Below are positions 50,364 to 61,655 of a stretch of 64,000 bases of DNA, piece after piece (the stretch's first letter is position 1; every line of letters starts with the position of its first letter). The notes below the pieces were generated by a model. That model had not been told where the DNA came from and did no database searches. It saw only the letters and a program-made list of their open reading frames with translations. Position numbers and translations under genes: made by a program. The DNA lies in the NCBI RefSeq assembly GCF_010858045.1, contig NZ_JAAGVC010000001.1:413275-477274 (forward strand). The letters run 5' to 3'. The stretch comes from Nocardia cyriacigeorgica. GTDB lineage: Bacteria; Actinomycetota; Actinomycetes; Mycobacteriales; Mycobacteriaceae.

Positions 50364-51389
50364 ATGAGCCATCTTCCGGCCGGTACGCGATCGGTGCGCT
50401 CCTGGCGGTGGCCGGCCTGGCTGCTCGCGGTGTGCGCGCTGATCGCCGTCTGCCTGCTCAGCCTGCTCATCGGCGCCAAAGCCATTCCGGTGCCGGATGT
50501 CTGGGCGGCACTGTGGGGCGCGCCGAGTTCGCCCGACGCGCTGATCGTCACCGACTACCGGCTGCCGCGCACGCTGCTCGGACTGCTCGCCGGTCTCGCG
50601 CTCGGCGTCGCCGGATGCCTGATGCAGGGGCTGACGCGCAATCCGCTGGCCGATCCGGGCCTGCTCGGGATCAACGCGGGCGCGGCCTTCGCCATCGCCA
50701 TGGCGGTGGCGTTCCTCGGGGTCGAGGAGATCACGGCCTATGTCTGGTTCGGATTCGCCGGTGCGGCCCTGGTCTCGCTGGTGGTGTATCGCTTGGGCAC
50801 CGCGGGCAGGCAGGGCGCCGATCCGGTGCGGCTCACCCTGGCGGGTGTCGCGGTCACCGCGGTGCTGTCGGGGATCACCAAGGGTCTGATCCTGTTGAAC
50901 GCGAACGCTTTCGATCAGATGCGGGAGTGGGACGCGGGTTCGCTCACCGGACGCGGCTTCGACGTGATCGCAGGCGCTGCGCCGTTCATCCTGATCGGCC
51001 TGATCGCCGCGGTGGTGGCGGCCAGGTCGCTGAACGCGGTCGCGCTCGGTGACGACCTGGCCCGCGCGCTCGGCGTCCGGGTCGGGCGCACCCGCCTGCT
51101 GACCGTGCTGGCGCTGACCCTGCTGTGCGGCACGGCCACCGCGGCCGTCGGCCCGATCACGTTCGTCGGCCTCGCGGTGCCGCATGTGGCGCGCTGGATC
51201 GTCGGACCCGATCAGCGCTGGATCGTCGCGTACTCGATGGTGCTCGCGCCGATGCTGCTGGTCGGCGCCGATGTGCTCGGCCGGATCGTGCTGTGGCCGG
51301 ATGAGGTTCCCGCGGGACTGGTGGCGGCGTTCCTCGGCGCGCCGGCGCTGATCTGGCTGGCCCGGCGAGCCAGGGAGACCGCCGCATGA
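50364..51389 (+). CDS. FecCD-type ferric-siderophore permease
   Basis: A 341-residue inner-membrane permease with about nine to ten hydrophobic helices (first: WPAWLLAVCALIAVCLLSLLIGAKAI). The DYRLPRTLLGLLAGLALGVAGCLMQGLTRNPLADPGLLG block is the FecCD signature; GPITFVGLAVPHVAR is the ATPase-coupling region. ATG 50364 follows GGAG; an 18-codon frame from 50311 ends by overlapping this ATG and could couple translation. First gene of the operon, followed by a second permease with ATGA overlap. Confidence 0.92.
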   Translation: MSHLPAGTRSVRSWRWPAWLLAVCALIAVCLLSLLIGAKAIPVPDVWAALWGAPSSPDALIVTDYRLPRTLLGLLAGLALGVAGCLMQGLTRNPLADPGLLGINAGAAFAIAMAVAFLGVEEITAYVWFGFAGAALVSLVVYRLGTAGRQGADPVRLTLAGVAVTAVLSGITKGLILLNANAFDQMREWDAGSLTGRGFDVIAGAAPFILIGLIAAVVAARSLNAVALGDDLARALGVRVGRTRLLTVLALTLLCGTATAAVGPITFVGLAVPHVARWIVGPDQRWIVAYSMVLAPMLLVGADVLGRIVLWPDEVPAGLVAAFLGAPALIWLARRARETAA

Positions 51390-52441
51390 GCGCGCGGGTG
51401 GACTTCGGTCGCGCGACGGTGCAGGTCCGCACCAGGGTCGCCGGGATCACCGCTCTGGTCGGGGTCCGAACCGTGGTCGTCTGCGTCGCGCTGGTGGCGG
51501 TGGCGCTGCTGGTCGCGGTACTGGCGCTCGGCAGCGGTGACGCGCCGATTCCGCCGGACCGGGTGCTGCGCGCGATCATCGTCGGCGATCAGCGCTTCGA
51601 CCGGCTCGTGGTCTGGGAGTGGCGATTTCCCCGGGTGCTGCTGGCACTGGTGCTCGGCGCCGCGCTCGGGGTGAGCGGTGCGATCCTGCAATCGGTGACC
51701 AGGAATCCGCTGGGCAGCCCCGATATCGTCGGCTTCGGTACCGGCGCCTACACCGGCGCGCTGATCGTCATGCTGGTATCCGGCGGCGGTGAGTTCGCGA
51801 CCGCGGCCGGTGCGCTGGTGGGTGGGCTGGCCGCGGCGGTGGCGATCCAGCTGCTGGCGTTGCGGCACAACGTCAGTGGATTCCGGTTGATCCTGGTCGG
51901 CATCGGCGTGAGCGCCATGCTGGCCTCGGTCAATGCCTGGTTGATCCTGCGTGCCGATGTGCTGTCGGCGATGGGCGCGGCGGCCTGGGGGATGGGTTCG
52001 CTGAGCGGGCTCACCTGGGCGCAGGTCATGCCCGCGATCGTGCTGCTGACGGTGCTGAGCCTGGCCGTGATCCCGCTCGCCGCGCGCTTGCGCATGCTCG
52101 AGCTCGGCGACGACCTGGCCAGTTCCTTCGGCATCCCGGTACGCCGGACCAGGCTGCTGCTGATCTTTCTCAGCGTGGCGCTGACCGCGGTGGCCACGGC
52201 CGTCACCGGGCCCATCGCGTTCATCGCGCTGGCCGCGCCGCAACTGGCGCGCAGGCTGGCCCGCACCCCGTGCACCGCGCTGCTTCCGGCCGCCGCGATG
52301 GGTGCGCTGCTGCTGATCACCTCGGACTGGCTGGCGCAGCGGCTGTTCGCGCCGACCACTTTGCCGGTGGGCGTGGTCACCGTCTCCATCGGCGGGCTCT
52401 ATCTGGCGTATGTGCTGGTCGCCGAGGCGAGAAGGGACTAG
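51386..52441 (+). CDS. FecCD-type ferric-siderophore permease, second subunit
   Basis: A 351-residue partner permease with the same signature (EWRFPRVLLALVLGAALGVSGAILQSVTRNPLGSPDIVGFGTGA) and coupling loop GPIAFIALAAPQLARRL. Its N-terminus is slightly extended and basic. Coupled to the first permease by a 4-base overlap and to the ATPase gene by a 10-base gap, giving the usual heterodimeric transporter. Confidence 0.92.
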   Translation: MSARVDFGRATVQVRTRVAGITALVGVRTVVVCVALVAVALLVAVLALGSGDAPIPPDRVLRAIIVGDQRFDRLVVWEWRFPRVLLALVLGAALGVSGAILQSVTRNPLGSPDIVGFGTGAYTGALIVMLVSGGGEFATAAGALVGGLAAAVAIQLLALRHNVSGFRLILVGIGVSAMLASVNAWLILRADVLSAMGAAAWGMGSLSGLTWAQVMPAIVLLTVLSLAVIPLAARLRMLELGDDLASSFGIPVRRTRLLLIFLSVALTAVATAVTGPIAFIALAAPQLARRLARTPCTALLPAAAMGALLLITSDWLAQRLFAPTTLPVGVVTVSIGGLYLAYVLVAEARRD

Positions 52442-52451
52442 GAAAGCGACG

Positions 52452-53285
52452 ATGAAGGACACATCAGACCTGGCGCCTGGGGCGAATCCGGCTCGGCTGC
52501 GCGCGGACCGGCTGCGGCTGGGCTACCGCGGCCGCACGATCAGCGAGAACCTGTCCGCCGATATCCCCGACGGGTCGTTCACCGTGATCATCGGCCCGAA
52601 CGCCTGCGGCAAGTCCACCCTGCTGCGGGCCCTGGCGCGTTTGCTGACGCCGGAGTCGGGCACGGTGCTGTTGGACGGCAAAGCCATCGGCAGTTATCCG
52701 GCCAAGGAGGTGGCACGGCACATCGGGCTGCTGCCGCAGTCCTCCACCGCGCCCGACGGCATCCGGGTCGCCGACCTGGTGGCCCGCGGTCGCTATCCGC
52801 ATCAGTCGCTGCTGCGGCAGTGGTCGCAGGCCGACGCCGAGGCGGTCGCCACCGCGATGGCGGCCACCGGTGTCACCGAGTTGTCCGCGCGCTCGGTGGA
52901 CGAACTCTCCGGTGGCCAGCGCCAGCGGGTCTGGATCGCGATGGTGCTGGCCCAGGACACTGCGGTGATTCTGCTCGACGAGCCCACCACCTATCTCGAT
53001 ATCGCACACCAGATCCAGCTGCTCGAGCTGTGCCGGACGTTGAACCGGGAATCCGGGCGGACCGTGGTCGCGGTCCTGCACGACCTCAATCACGCGTTCC
53101 GCTATGCCGATCATCTGATCGCCATGCGGGACGGCCAGATCCGCGCCGCGGGCCCGCCGGGGGAGATCGTCACGGCCGAATTGGTGCGCGCGGTGTTCGA
53201 TCTCGGCTGCCGGGTGATCGAGGATCCCGAAACTGGAGCGCCCCTGGTCATTCCGCTGGCAGAGAACGCGGTCACGGTGCGCTGA
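52452..53285 (+). CDS. Ferric-siderophore ABC transporter ATPase
   Basis: A 277-residue FepC/FecE-type nucleotide-binding subunit. Walker A IGPNACGKSTLLRAL, Q-loop LLPQSS, signature ELSGGQRQRVWIAMVLAQ, Walker B VILLDEPTTYLD and switch His in LHDLNHAFRYAD are all intact. ATG 52452 is chosen since homology starts within 20 residues. Its stop precedes the second iron box by 32 bases. Confidence 0.93.
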   Translation: MKDTSDLAPGANPARLRADRLRLGYRGRTISENLSADIPDGSFTVIIGPNACGKSTLLRALARLLTPESGTVLLDGKAIGSYPAKEVARHIGLLPQSSTAPDGIRVADLVARGRYPHQSLLRQWSQADAEAVATAMAATGVTELSARSVDELSGGQRQRVWIAMVLAQDTAVILLDEPTTYLDIAHQIQLLELCRTLNRESGRTVVAVLHDLNHAFRYADHLIAMRDGQIRAAGPPGEIVTAELVRAVFDLGCRVIEDPETGAPLVIPLAENAVTVR

Positions 53286-53317
53286 CATCGCCGAAGAACG
53301 TAGGCCCCACTTGGAAG

Positions 53318-53336
53318 TAAAGATAGGCTAACCTAA
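53318..53336. promoter_or_regulatory. IdeR/DtxR-type iron box before the NRPS gene
   Basis: TAAAGATAGGCTAACCTAA matches 16 of 19 iron-box positions, with a perfect right half. Lies about 75 bases before the NRPS start, between it and the ATPase gene, so the biosynthetic unit has its own iron-regulated promoter. Confidence 0.8.
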
Positions 53337-53410
53337 GCAAACTGCCTGATGGTCGTCGTGCCGATGCGGTGTTCGGCGCCGAAAAGCGTTGAGGGTGAAG
53401 GGAGTTGCCG

Positions 53411-56400
53411 GTGAATGGCGAGGACGGAGCGGCATTGCTGCCGCTGACCGGGCCGCAGCGGGGAATCTGGAACGCCCAGCGTTTCGATCCCGAGTCCGGG
53501 CGCTATCTGGTCGGGGAGGTCCTCGAGATCGCCGGAGAATCGCCGATCGATGTGGAACTGCTGGCCGAATCGCTGCGCCGCACCGTCGCCGAGGCCGAGA
53601 ACATGCGGTTGCGGTTTCGGGAAACTCCGGAGGGGCCACGGCAATTCGTCACCGATGCGGTCGCCGAGTTGCGCCCGACCATCGACCTGCGCGCGGTGGC
53701 CGACCCGCTCGGGCTCGCGCATGAAGCCGTCGCACTGGAACGTCACCGGGCCGCCGAGCATTGTCGCGGCATGGTGGACCGGCAGCTCTACATCTACACC
53801 CTGATCCGGGTCACCGACTGCCAGGTCTGGTGTGTGCAGCTCTATCATCACCTGATCGTCGACGGGTACAGCGCGGCGCTGCTCTCGCGGCGCGTAGCGG
53901 CTCATTACACCGCGCTGCGACGTGGAAAGGACGTGCCGAAAGCGACATTCGGCACCATCGCCGATCTGGTCGCGGAGGAGCGCGCCTACCGCGACAGCGA
54001 CGCCTTCGAGAGGGATCGGCTGTTCTGGCGTGATCAGCTCACCCCGTGGCCGGATCTGGACGGGCGCGGCAGGCATGTCGGTGGTGCGGTCGAGCGCACG
54101 CTGCGCGCGGAGGCGGTGCTGTCCGCGCGGACGCTCGCCACGCTGCGCGAATGCGCCGAAAGTCATGGCATCACCTGGGCGGACGCGCTGGTGGCTTGCT
54201 ATGCGGCCTTCCTGCACCGGCAGCTGGGCACCTCCGATGTGGTGGTCTCGATGCTGCTGATGGGCCGAGTCGGTCGCGCCGCGCTCACCACCCCGGCGAT
54301 GGCGGTCAATGTTCTGCCGTTGCGGGTGCGGGTGAATTCCGGCGACCGGTTGGGCGAGCTGGGGCCGCGCGTCGCCGACACACTGCGTGCCGTACGCGCC
54401 CACCAGCGCTACAGCGGCGACGACCTGGCCAGGGATTTCCATGGCTTCGGTGCGGGTGAGCTGCTGCACGGTGTCGGCATCAACCTCAAGGTCTTCGACT
54501 TCGCGCTCGACTTCGACGGCGCACGGGGCGTGCTGCGCAATGTGGCAGGCGGACCGCCGGAGGATCTCGGGCTGACGGTGACCCCGCTGCCCGACGGCAG
54601 CGTACTGCTCGGGTTCGAATCCGATGCGCGGACCAATGACCCGCACACGGTGCGCGGCCGGGTGGACGGACTGGTGCGGGTGATCGAGGCCTTCATCGGC
54701 AGCGATAAACCTCCGGTCGGTGCGCTGCCCATGGTCGATCGCGCCACCCGGGAGGAGTTGCTCGCGGCACGGTCGGGCCCGCCCTTGCCGTCACGTGTCG
54801 AAACAGTGCTGGAGGCGCTGGATCGGCTGGTTGCGCGAGAACCGGACTGCCGCGTGCTCGCCGCCGATGGAAAGGAATGGACGGCAGCGGAATTCGTCTC
54901 GGCGGTGAACCGGCTCGCGCAGTACCTGCGCGAGCGGGGTGTGGGTGCGGACGCGGTGGTCGGCGTCGCGCTGCCGCGCACGGCGCAGTTCGTGGTGACG
55001 ATCTTCGCGATCTGGCGCGCGGGCGGGGTGTATCTCCCGCTCGATCCCGAGCATCCGATGAGCCGGCTGCGGGCCACGGTCGAGGACGCGGCGCCGGTGC
55101 TGGTGCTCGCGTCCGGTGAGACGGCCCGCGCGCTGGGCGAGCACACCGTGGCGCTCGATGACGCCGTGGTGCGGGCCGAACTCGACGCCATCGACCCGAC
55201 GCCCCACACCAGCGCCGCGCCCCGACCAGATCACGGTGCGTACTTGATCTACACCTCCGGCTCCACCGGCCGTCCCAAAGGTGTGCTGGTGGAGCACGGT
55301 GCGCTGGCGCACCTGCTGGCCGCGCACCGTGGCGAGATGTTCGCTGTCCCGACGGCTGAGCGTCTTCGGGTCGCGCACACCACCTCGTTCGCCTTCGACG
55401 CCTCCCTCGACCCGCTGCTGTGGCTGCTCGATGGGCACTGTGTGCACGTGTACGACAGCGTGATCCGGCGTGACCCGGCCGCATTGGTGCGGGCCTTCCG
55501 TCGAGACGGCATCCGCATCGTCGACGGCACTCCTACGCTCATCGCCGCGCTGCTCGAGCACGGGCTCACCGACACTGGGCCGCAACTCATCGCGCTCGGT
55601 GGCGATGCCTGCCCACCGCGGCTGTGGCGGGAGCTGGGACGGGCGAATATTCCGGCGATCAACCTCTACGGACCGACCGAGGCGGCGGTCGACGCCATCG
55701 CCACCCCGCTGCGTGGGCCGGACCCGCATATCGGTGTTCCGCTGCCGAGTATCCGGGCTTATCTGCTGGACAACGGTTTACAGCTGGTGCCCGACAACCG
55801 GGTCGGCGAACTGTACCTGGCCGGCCCGCAGTTGGCCCGCGGCTACCGCGACCAGGCGCCGACCACCGCGCACCGGTTCGTCGCCGACCCGTACGGCCCG
55901 CCGGGGGCACGCATGTATCGCACCGGCGACCGGGCGCGGTGGGTGCCCGGCCGCGGATACGAATACGCGGGCCGGGTCGACGCCCAGGTCAAGATTCGCG
56001 GGCACCGGGTCGAGCTCGGTGAGGTAGCCGCGGCGCTGAACACACTGCCGCAGGTGCGCGCGGCGGCCGCCGATATCCGGACCGTCGGCGAACACGCGTC
56101 GCTCATCGGCTACATCGTCGCCGCATCCGATAGCACGGCGATTGACACCACACAGTTACGCAACAGCCTCGCCGACCTGGTGCCCGACCATATGGTGCCC
56201 GCGCGCATCGTCGTGCTCGGCGAACTCCCGACGACGGTGAACGGCAAACTCGATCGGACCGCGCTACCCGATCCGGTGTCCGAATCGGTGGGCCGGGCAC
56301 CGTCGACCGAGGCCGAGCAGGCGCTCTGCGACGTGGTCTCGGCGGCGCTGGGGCATGACCGGGTGAGCGTGGACGACGACTTCTTCGGTGTGGGTGGCGA

Positions 56401-59400
56401 CAGCATCACCGCCATCACCGTGAGCACCCGATTGCGGGAGCGCGGGCTCGTGCTCGCACCGCAGGACCTGTTGAGCCGCAGAGCATTCGGCGAGTTGGCT
56501 CGCGACGCCGAGCAGGTCGTCGTCGCGGGGGCACCCGAGCGTGCACCGGCGCGCCGGACATTGGTCGAGCTGCCGCCACCGGAAATCGACGAGCTGACGG
56601 CGCGCTACGGTCCGATCGCCGATCTGCTGCCATTGTCGCCGTTGCAGGAAGGGCTGCTGTACCACGCCCTGCGCGACGGCGCCGACGACGTCTACACCAT
56701 GACCGCGCGCTTCGACCTCGCCGGTCCATTGGACCCGGCCCAGCTGGCCGTCGCGGTACGCGCCATGCTGCACCGGCACCCGAACCTCGGCGCGGCCTTC
56801 TGCTACGAGTTCGACCGGCCGGTGCAGGTGGTGCCGAGGTCGCCCCGGCTGGACTGGCGGGTGGAGGATCTGCGGGCACAGGCAGACCGTGACCGCGTCG
56901 CAGGCGAACTCGAACGCGATGCGGGCTCGACACCCTTCGACATCGGTGCGCCGCCGCTGCTGCGTATCCTCGTGCTCCGGCTCACCGATACCGCCTCGCG
57001 GCTGATCCTCACCGCCCATCACCTGCTGGCCGATGGCTGGTCGATCCCCATCATGCTGCGGGAGACGCTCGCGCTGTACCACGGCGACGAGCTCGCGCGC
57101 GCCGGATACTACGGCGATTACCTCGCCTGGCTGGCCGAGCGCGATGTCGATGCGACGCTGGACCGTTGGCGCGCATACCTGGCCGGCCTCGAACGTCCCT
57201 CGCTGCTGGGCGATGTGTTCGTAGCCGGTCGGCAGCCGGCAGCACAGCGAGCTTCCGGCTCGCGCGCACGGGCGGTCGGGCTGTCCGTGCCGCTGTCGGA
57301 TGCTGCCGCCGAGGCACTGGAATCGCTCGGCCGCGCACGCGGCGTCACCATGAACACCCTGGTGCAGGGTGCCTGGGCGGGGGTGCTGGCCGAATACCTC
57401 GGTCACCGCGACGTCGTGTTCGGCACCGTCGTCTCCGGGCGCCCGGCGGAACTGGCCGGCGTGGAAACCACGGTCGGCCTGTTCAGCAATACGGTGCCCG
57501 CGCGCATGCGCATCGCCACCGACCGCCCGCTGCTCGAGCAGCTGCCCGAATTCCAGCGCAGCGCACTGGAACTGCGTGAGGTGGGCTATCTCGGGCTCGC
57601 CACGGTCGAGCGCGCCGTCGGCCGCGACCGGCTGTTCGACACGCTGGTGGTGTTCGAGAACTTCCCCAAGACCGGTCTGCGGCAACCCGATTCGCACCAC
57701 CTGCGCGTGGCCGATGTCGCGGTGCACAGCCTGACCCATTACCCGGTGACGGTCACCGCGCTGCCCGGCGATCGGTTCCGGCTGATGCTGCACCACGATC
57801 CGGCAGCCGTGCCCGAGGCGGCGGCCGCGCGTCTGGCTCAGCGATTGGGTGCGGTGCTCACCGGCCTGGTCGATGATCCGCTGAGCGCGGCCAGGCCGGC
57901 ACCCTCTGCTGCCGTCAGCGAAAGTCCCGGGCGGACAGGCCGCACCCCGCACAGTGCGGCGGAGCGGACTGCCGACACCATCGGCACCACGCTCGCCGAC
58001 TGGCGTGTGCCGGGGGTCGCCATGGACGCTCCGGCCGTCACCTACGAGGGCTCGACCCTGACCTACGCCGACTTCGAGGCGCGCGCGAATCGGCTGGCGC
58101 GCTGGCTGATCGCCTACGGGATCGGTCCCGAAACCGTCGTTGCCGTGGCCATGGCGCGCGACCCGGACTCGGTCATCGCCGCGCACGCGATCTGCCGGGC
58201 CGGCGGGGTGTACCTGCCGATCGACGTCGAGCAACCGGCCCGGCGGGTGGAGCTGATCCTGGCGACCGCCGAGCCCGCGCTGGTGCTGACCACCTCGCAG
58301 TCCGGTTTCGTGACCGGCCGGGCGGTGGCCGTCGCGGTCGACGAGCTGGATACCAGCGCGTTCGGCGAGGTGGCCGTCACCGATGACGACCGCCGCGCAC
58401 CCCTGCGCCCGGACAACTCCGCCTACCTGTTGTTCACCTCCGGCTCCACCGGCGTGCCCAAGGGCGTGACGGTCTCCCACGCCGCCATCGTCAACACCTT
58501 CGCATGGCTGCGGCGCCATCAGGGTTTCGGCGCGCACGACACCGTGCTGTACCGCACACCGCCGACATTCGACGCCTCGCTGCTCGAGCTGTTCCTGCCG
58601 CTGCTGGTCGGGGCGCAGATCGTGCTCACCCGCCCCGGCGGGCACCGCGATCCCTACTACCAGGCGCAGCTGATGCGCGATGAGCGGGTGACGGTCTTGC
58701 AGATGACCACCTCGATGCTCACCGTTCTCGCCGAAGAAGCCGACCTGTCCGGCTACACCGACCTACGGTGCGTGGTGACCGGCGGCGAGGCGCTGCCACC
58801 GGCCACCGCGCAGCGCATGCGGGCATCGACCGGGACACGGGTGCACAACCTGTACGGCCCCACCGAGGCCGCCGTCTGCATCACCTTCCACGACACCACC
58901 GACGCCGACACGACCTCGGTGCCGATCGGCCGTCCCGCCGAAGGTTCGGGTGTGCGGGTGCTCGACGACCGGTTGCGGCCGGTGCCCGTCGGTGTGGTCG
59001 GCGAGCTCTACCTCACCGGTAGCCAGTTGGCGCGCGGCTATGTCGCCCGTCCGGACCTGACCGCCGCGGCGTTCGTCGCCGACCCCGACGGCGACGGGGA
59101 GCGCATGTACCGCACCGGCGATCTGGTGCGCTGGACGGTCGGCGGCGAACTCGACTACGTGGGTCGCGCCGACAGCCAGGTGAAGCTGCGCGGGCAACGT
59201 ATCGAACTCGGCGAGATCGAATCGGCGCTGCTGGCCTGCGACGATGTCGCCCAAGCCGTGGTGCTGCTGCGCGAGGACCGGCCCGGTGATCAACGGCTGG
59301 TGGGGTATCTGATCGCCAAGGGCGGGGCGGTGATCGACACCGCGCGGGTGCTCGATCAGGTGCGAAAGACGCTGCCCGCCGCCATGGTTCCCGCCGCCGT

Positions 59401-60622
59401 GGTCGTCTTGGCGGAGATCCCGCGCACACCCAGCGAGAAGATCGATCGCAAGGCCCTGCCCGCCCCGGAGGAGCAGACGAGTACTCCCGGGCCGATCGCC
59501 GAGGTCGTGCCACTCCCTGTCGAGCAGACCTCCCAGCGCGCACCGGCCGCCCAGAACGGCCAGGGATCACCGGATCTGGCGCGGACGGTGCTCGACGCGA
59601 TGTCGGCGGTGCTGTCGGCGCCGGACCTCCGGCTCGACGACGACTTCTTCGCCGCAGGCGGACATTCGCTGACGGCCGTGCGCCTGACCGGACGTTTACG
59701 ACGGGCCGGCGTGCCGGTAGTCCTGGACGACGTATTCGCGGCACCGACGGCTCGGGCCTTGGCAGCGGCGATCGCCGCAACCGCGGCACCGCTCGGGCAC
59801 ATCGGCGCATCGTCGCGCGCCGGCGCGATGATCGCACTCGCCGGACCGACCGAGCCGTCGACGGCACCACCGGATTCCGCAGCCGACGCTCTCGCCATGT
59901 TCGGCCGCCGCCTCGATCACGTGCTGGAACTGCGGCCCACCGGCTCCGCCGAACCGGTGTTCTGCGTGCATCCGGTCGGCGGCACCGCCTGGCAGTTCGG
60001 CCCGCTGGCCCGGTTGTTGCGCGCGGACCGGCCGCTGATCGGGCTGCAAGCGCCGACGCTGAGCGGCCACGATATCGGCGCCCGGAGCCTCGACGACCTG
60101 GCCGCGCACTACCTGCGGACGGTGCGTCGCATCCAGCCGCACGGACCGTACCGGCTACTGGGTTACTCGCTCGGCGGCAATATCGTGCACGCCATCGCCG
60201 CGGCGCTGGAATCGGCGGGGGAGCGGGTCGCGTTCGCCGGCCTGATCGATTCCCACCCGCTGGCCGGTCTCTCCGATCAGGCGGCACGCTCGCTCGCCGA
60301 CCCCGCCGAACTCGACCGGTTGCTACCCGAACTGCCCGGGGACGCACCGGAACTCGCCACCGCCATCCGCGCCGCCGCGAAGTCGCTGCTCGCCCTGGTA
60401 CCCACCTCGACCACACCGCGATACCGCGGACCGATTGCCCTCTACGCCGCCGACCCCGGCACCGACTCCGGGCGCACCGACGCCCAGCTCGCCGGATGGC
60501 GTGCGGCGGGCGCACGGATCACCGTCCGCCGACTCCCGTACTCCCACGTCGACATCGTCTCGCCGCAGGGCTGGGCCGAGGTCGCCGCGCTGCTCGACGC
60601 CGATCCGGCGTTGCGCCACTGA
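53411..60622 (+). CDS. Two-module siderophore NRPS (C-A-T-C-A-T-TE)
   Basis: A 2403-residue peptide synthetase. Domain landmarks: C1 HHLIVDG (about 145); A1 with [13 protein letters not shown] (about 611), NLYGPTEAA (about 751) and NGKLD (about 943); T1 Ser about 998 in GGDSIT; C2 HHLLADG (about 1203); A2 with [13 protein letters not shown] (about 1673); T2 Ser about 2086 in GGHSLT; TE with GYSLGG (Ser about 2253). No epimerase is seen. My reading of the A pockets is D-A-D-D-I-L-L-V-D for A1 (acidic, suggests a basic amino acid) and D-A-L-Q-V-G-L-V-C for A2 (Gly-like). C1 would accept an aryl acid from the stand-alone carrier at 63726. The start is GTG 53411 with GGTGAAGGGAG upstream. EntF-like TE may oligomerise. 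Substrates are inference. Confidence 0.93.
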   Translation: MNGEDGAALLPLTGPQRGIWNAQRFDPESGRYLVGEVLEIAGESPIDVELLAESLRRTVAEAENMRLRFRETPEGPRQFVTDAVAELRPTIDLRAVADPLGLAHEAVALERHRAAEHCRGMVDRQLYIYTLIRVTDCQVWCVQLYHHLIVDGYSAALLSRRVAAHYTALRRGKDVPKATFGTIADLVAEERAYRDSDAFERDRLFWRDQLTPWPDLDGRGRHVGGAVERTLRAEAVLSARTLATLRECAESHGITWADALVACYAAFLHRQLGTSDVVVSMLLMGRVGRAALTTPAMAVNVLPLRVRVNSGDRLGELGPRVADTLRAVRAHQRYSGDDLARDFHGFGAGELLHGVGINLKVFDFALDFDGARGVLRNVAGGPPEDLGLTVTPLPDGSVLLGFESDARTNDPHTVRGRVDGLVRVIEAFIGSDKPPVGALPMVDRATREELLAARSGPPLPSRVETVLEALDRLVAREPDCRVLAADGKEWTAAEFVSAVNRLAQYLRERGVGADAVVGVALPRTAQFVVTIFAIWRAGGVYLPLDPEHPMSRLRATVEDAAPVLVLASGETARALGEHTVALDDAVVRAELDAIDPTPHTSAAPRPDHGAYLIYTSGSTGRPKGVLVEHGALAHLLAAHRGEMFAVPTAERLRVAHTTSFAFDASLDPLLWLLDGHCVHVYDSVIRRDPAALVRAFRRDGIRIVDGTPTLIAALLEHGLTDTGPQLIALGGDACPPRLWRELGRANIPAINLYGPTEAAVDAIATPLRGPDPHIGVPLPSIRAYLLDNGLQLVPDNRVGELYLAGPQLARGYRDQAPTTAHRFVADPYGPPGARMYRTGDRARWVPGRGYEYAGRVDAQVKIRGHRVELGEVAAALNTLPQVRAAAADIRTVGEHASLIGYIVAASDSTAIDTTQLRNSLADLVPDHMVPARIVVLGELPTTVNGKLDRTALPDPVSESVGRAPSTEAEQALCDVVSAALGHDRVSVDDDFFGVGGDSITAITVSTRLRERGLVLAPQDLLSRRAFGELARDAEQVVVAGAPERAPARRTLVELPPPEIDELTARYGPIADLLPLSPLQEGLLYHALRDGADDVYTMTARFDLAGPLDPAQLAVAVRAMLHRHPNLGAAFCYEFDRPVQVVPRSPRLDWRVEDLRAQADRDRVAGELERDAGSTPFDIGAPPLLRILVLRLTDTASRLILTAHHLLADGWSIPIMLRETLALYHGDELARAGYYGDYLAWLAERDVDATLDRWRAYLAGLERPSLLGDVFVAGRQPAAQRASGSRARAVGLSVPLSDAAAEALESLGRARGVTMNTLVQGAWAGVLAEYLGHRDVVFGTVVSGRPAELAGVETTVGLFSNTVPARMRIATDRPLLEQLPEFQRSALELREVGYLGLATVERAVGRDRLFDTLVVFENFPKTGLRQPDSHHLRVADVAVHSLTHYPVTVTALPGDRFRLMLHHDPAAVPEAAAARLAQRLGAVLTGLVDDPLSAARPAPSAAVSESPGRTGRTPHSAAERTADTIGTTLADWRVPGVAMDAPAVTYEGSTLTYADFEARANRLARWLIAYGIGPETVVAVAMARDPDSVIAAHAICRAGGVYLPIDVEQPARRVELILATAEPALVLTTSQSGFVTGRAVAVAVDELDTSAFGEVAVTDDDRRAPLRPDNSAYLLFTSGSTGVPKGVTVSHAAIVNTFAWLRRHQGFGAHDTVLYRTPPTFDASLLELFLPLLVGAQIVLTRPGGHRDPYYQAQLMRDERVTVLQMTTSMLTVLAEEADLSGYTDLRCVVTGGEALPPATAQRMRASTGTRVHNLYGPTEAAVCITFHDTTDADTTSVPIGRPAEGSGVRVLDDRLRPVPVGVVGELYLTGSQLARGYVARPDLTAAAFVADPDGDGERMYRTGDLVRWTVGGELDYVGRADSQVKLRGQRIELGEIESALLACDDVAQAVVLLREDRPGDQRLVGYLIAKGGAVIDTARVLDQVRKTLPAAMVPAAVVVLAEIPRTPSEKIDRKALPAPEEQTSTPGPIAEVVPLPVEQTSQRAPAAQNGQGSPDLARTVLDAMSAVLSAPDLRLDDDFFAAGGHSLTAVRLTGRLRRAGVPVVLDDVFAAPTARALAAAIAATAAPLGHIGASSRAGAMIALAGPTEPSTAPPDSAADALAMFGRRLDHVLELRPTGSAEPVFCVHPVGGTAWQFGPLARLLRADRPLIGLQAPTLSGHDIGARSLDDLAAHYLRTVRRIQPHGPYRLLGYSLGGNIVHAIAAALESAGERVAFAGLIDSHPLAGLSDQAARSLADPAELDRLLPELPGDAPELATAIRAAAKSLLALVPTSTTPRYRGPIALYAADPGTDSGRTDAQLAGWRAAGARITVRRLPYSHVDIVSPQGWAEVAALLDADPALRH

Positions 60623-60659
60623 ACTTCCCCACCACGAGAAAGAAGAGAGCAACCCATCC

Positions 60660-61655
60660 ATGTTCGTCATCCGATCGACCGCGCGGCTACGAGCCGCCGT
60701 CGCCCTGCTCATCCTCGCCCTGACCGCCCTCGTCGCGGGCTGTGGCGCCGACTCCGAGGCCACCGAATCCGCGGGCACCCGCGAGGTGCAGACCGAACGC
60801 GGCCCCGTCCAGGTGCCCGCTGATCCGCAGCGCATCGTCGTCCTCAACGGCGCGCTGGCCGGCTACCTCTACGACCTCGAGGCACCGGTCGCGGCCGCCG
60901 ATCCCCGGTTGCTCGGCGTCAACACCCGCACCGGCGGGTTCCCGGCCGCCTGGGCCGAGGACGCGAAAGCCCAAGGCACCGTGGAACTCCCGATCGGCGA
61001 CAACCTCAATCTGGAGTTCATCGCCAACCAGCGGCCGGATCTGATCATCGGCGGCGGACAGGGCTTCCCGGCCCAGCAGTCGATCAATGCCTACGATCAG
61101 CTCTCGGCCATCGCGCCGACCGTGCTGGTGCCGTCGACCACCACCGACTGGGCCGATCAGCTGCGGTTGGTCGCCGACGTGGTCGGCCGCCCGGACAAGG
61201 TCGACGGCCTGATCACCGCCTACCGGGACAAGGTGGCGAAGGTGAAGGAGTCGGTCAAGGCGCCCGCGGGCGCGGTCGCGTTCGTGCAGTCGGTGAAGAG
61301 CCAGGAGCCCACGCTGTTCCTGCCGTCGGCGGCGCTGCCCCAGCTGCTGGCCGAGGTCGGGTTCACCATCGACGACAAGGTCGCGGAGAAGGCGGGCAAC
61401 CCGGCCAAGCCCGAGGCCGCGGACTGGTTCCACTTCAGCCCCGAGCTGCTGAGCACGGTCGTCGACGCACCGGTGGTGTTCGTGGTGTCGCTGGCCGGCG
61501 GCCGCAACGCCACCCAGCTGGCCGAGGATCCGCTGTACGCGCAGCTGCCCGCGTTCAAGGCGGGCAACGTCTTCGAATTGCCCGCCTCGAGCGCGCGCCC
61601 CGATTACCGCAGTGTCATGGACACCCTCGACCTGATCGCGGAGCGCTTCAAGTGA
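60660..61655 (+). CDS. Iron-siderophore-binding lipoprotein (FecB/FepB type)
   Basis: A 331-residue substrate-binding protein. A signal sequence with lipobox LVAGC (Cys about 23) anchors it to the membrane; the mature part has RGPVQVPADPQRIVVLNGALAGYLYDLE and LEFIANQRPDLIIGGGQ, the class III binding-protein layout. It delivers ferric siderophore to the FecCD permeases upstream. Lies 37 bases after the NRPS and overlaps the MFS gene by 4 bases. Confidence 0.92.
   Translation: MFVIRSTARLRAAVALLILALTALVAGCGADSEATESAGTREVQTERGPVQVPADPQRIVVLNGALAGYLYDLEAPVAAADPRLLGVNTRTGGFPAAWAEDAKAQGTVELPIGDNLNLEFIANQRPDLIIGGGQGFPAQQSINAYDQLSAIAPTVLVPSTTTDWADQLRLVADVVGRPDKVDGLITAYRDKVAKVKESVKAPAGAVAFVQSVKSQEPTLFLPSAALPQLLAEVGFTIDDKVAEKAGNPAKPEAADWFHFSPELLSTVVDAPVVFVVSLAGGRNATQLAEDPLYAQLPAFKAGNVFELPASSARPDYRSVMDTLDLIAERFK

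Noticed and set aside
56570..57900. Epimerization domain between the two NRPS modules
   Set aside because: The region has the condensation HHLLADG motif and only one C-type fold; there is no room or second HHxxxDG for an E domain.
56264..58645. 793-codon open frame antisense to the NRPS
   Set aside because: Same GC-skew shadow effect; the sense frame carries all NRPS core motifs and the antisense has none.
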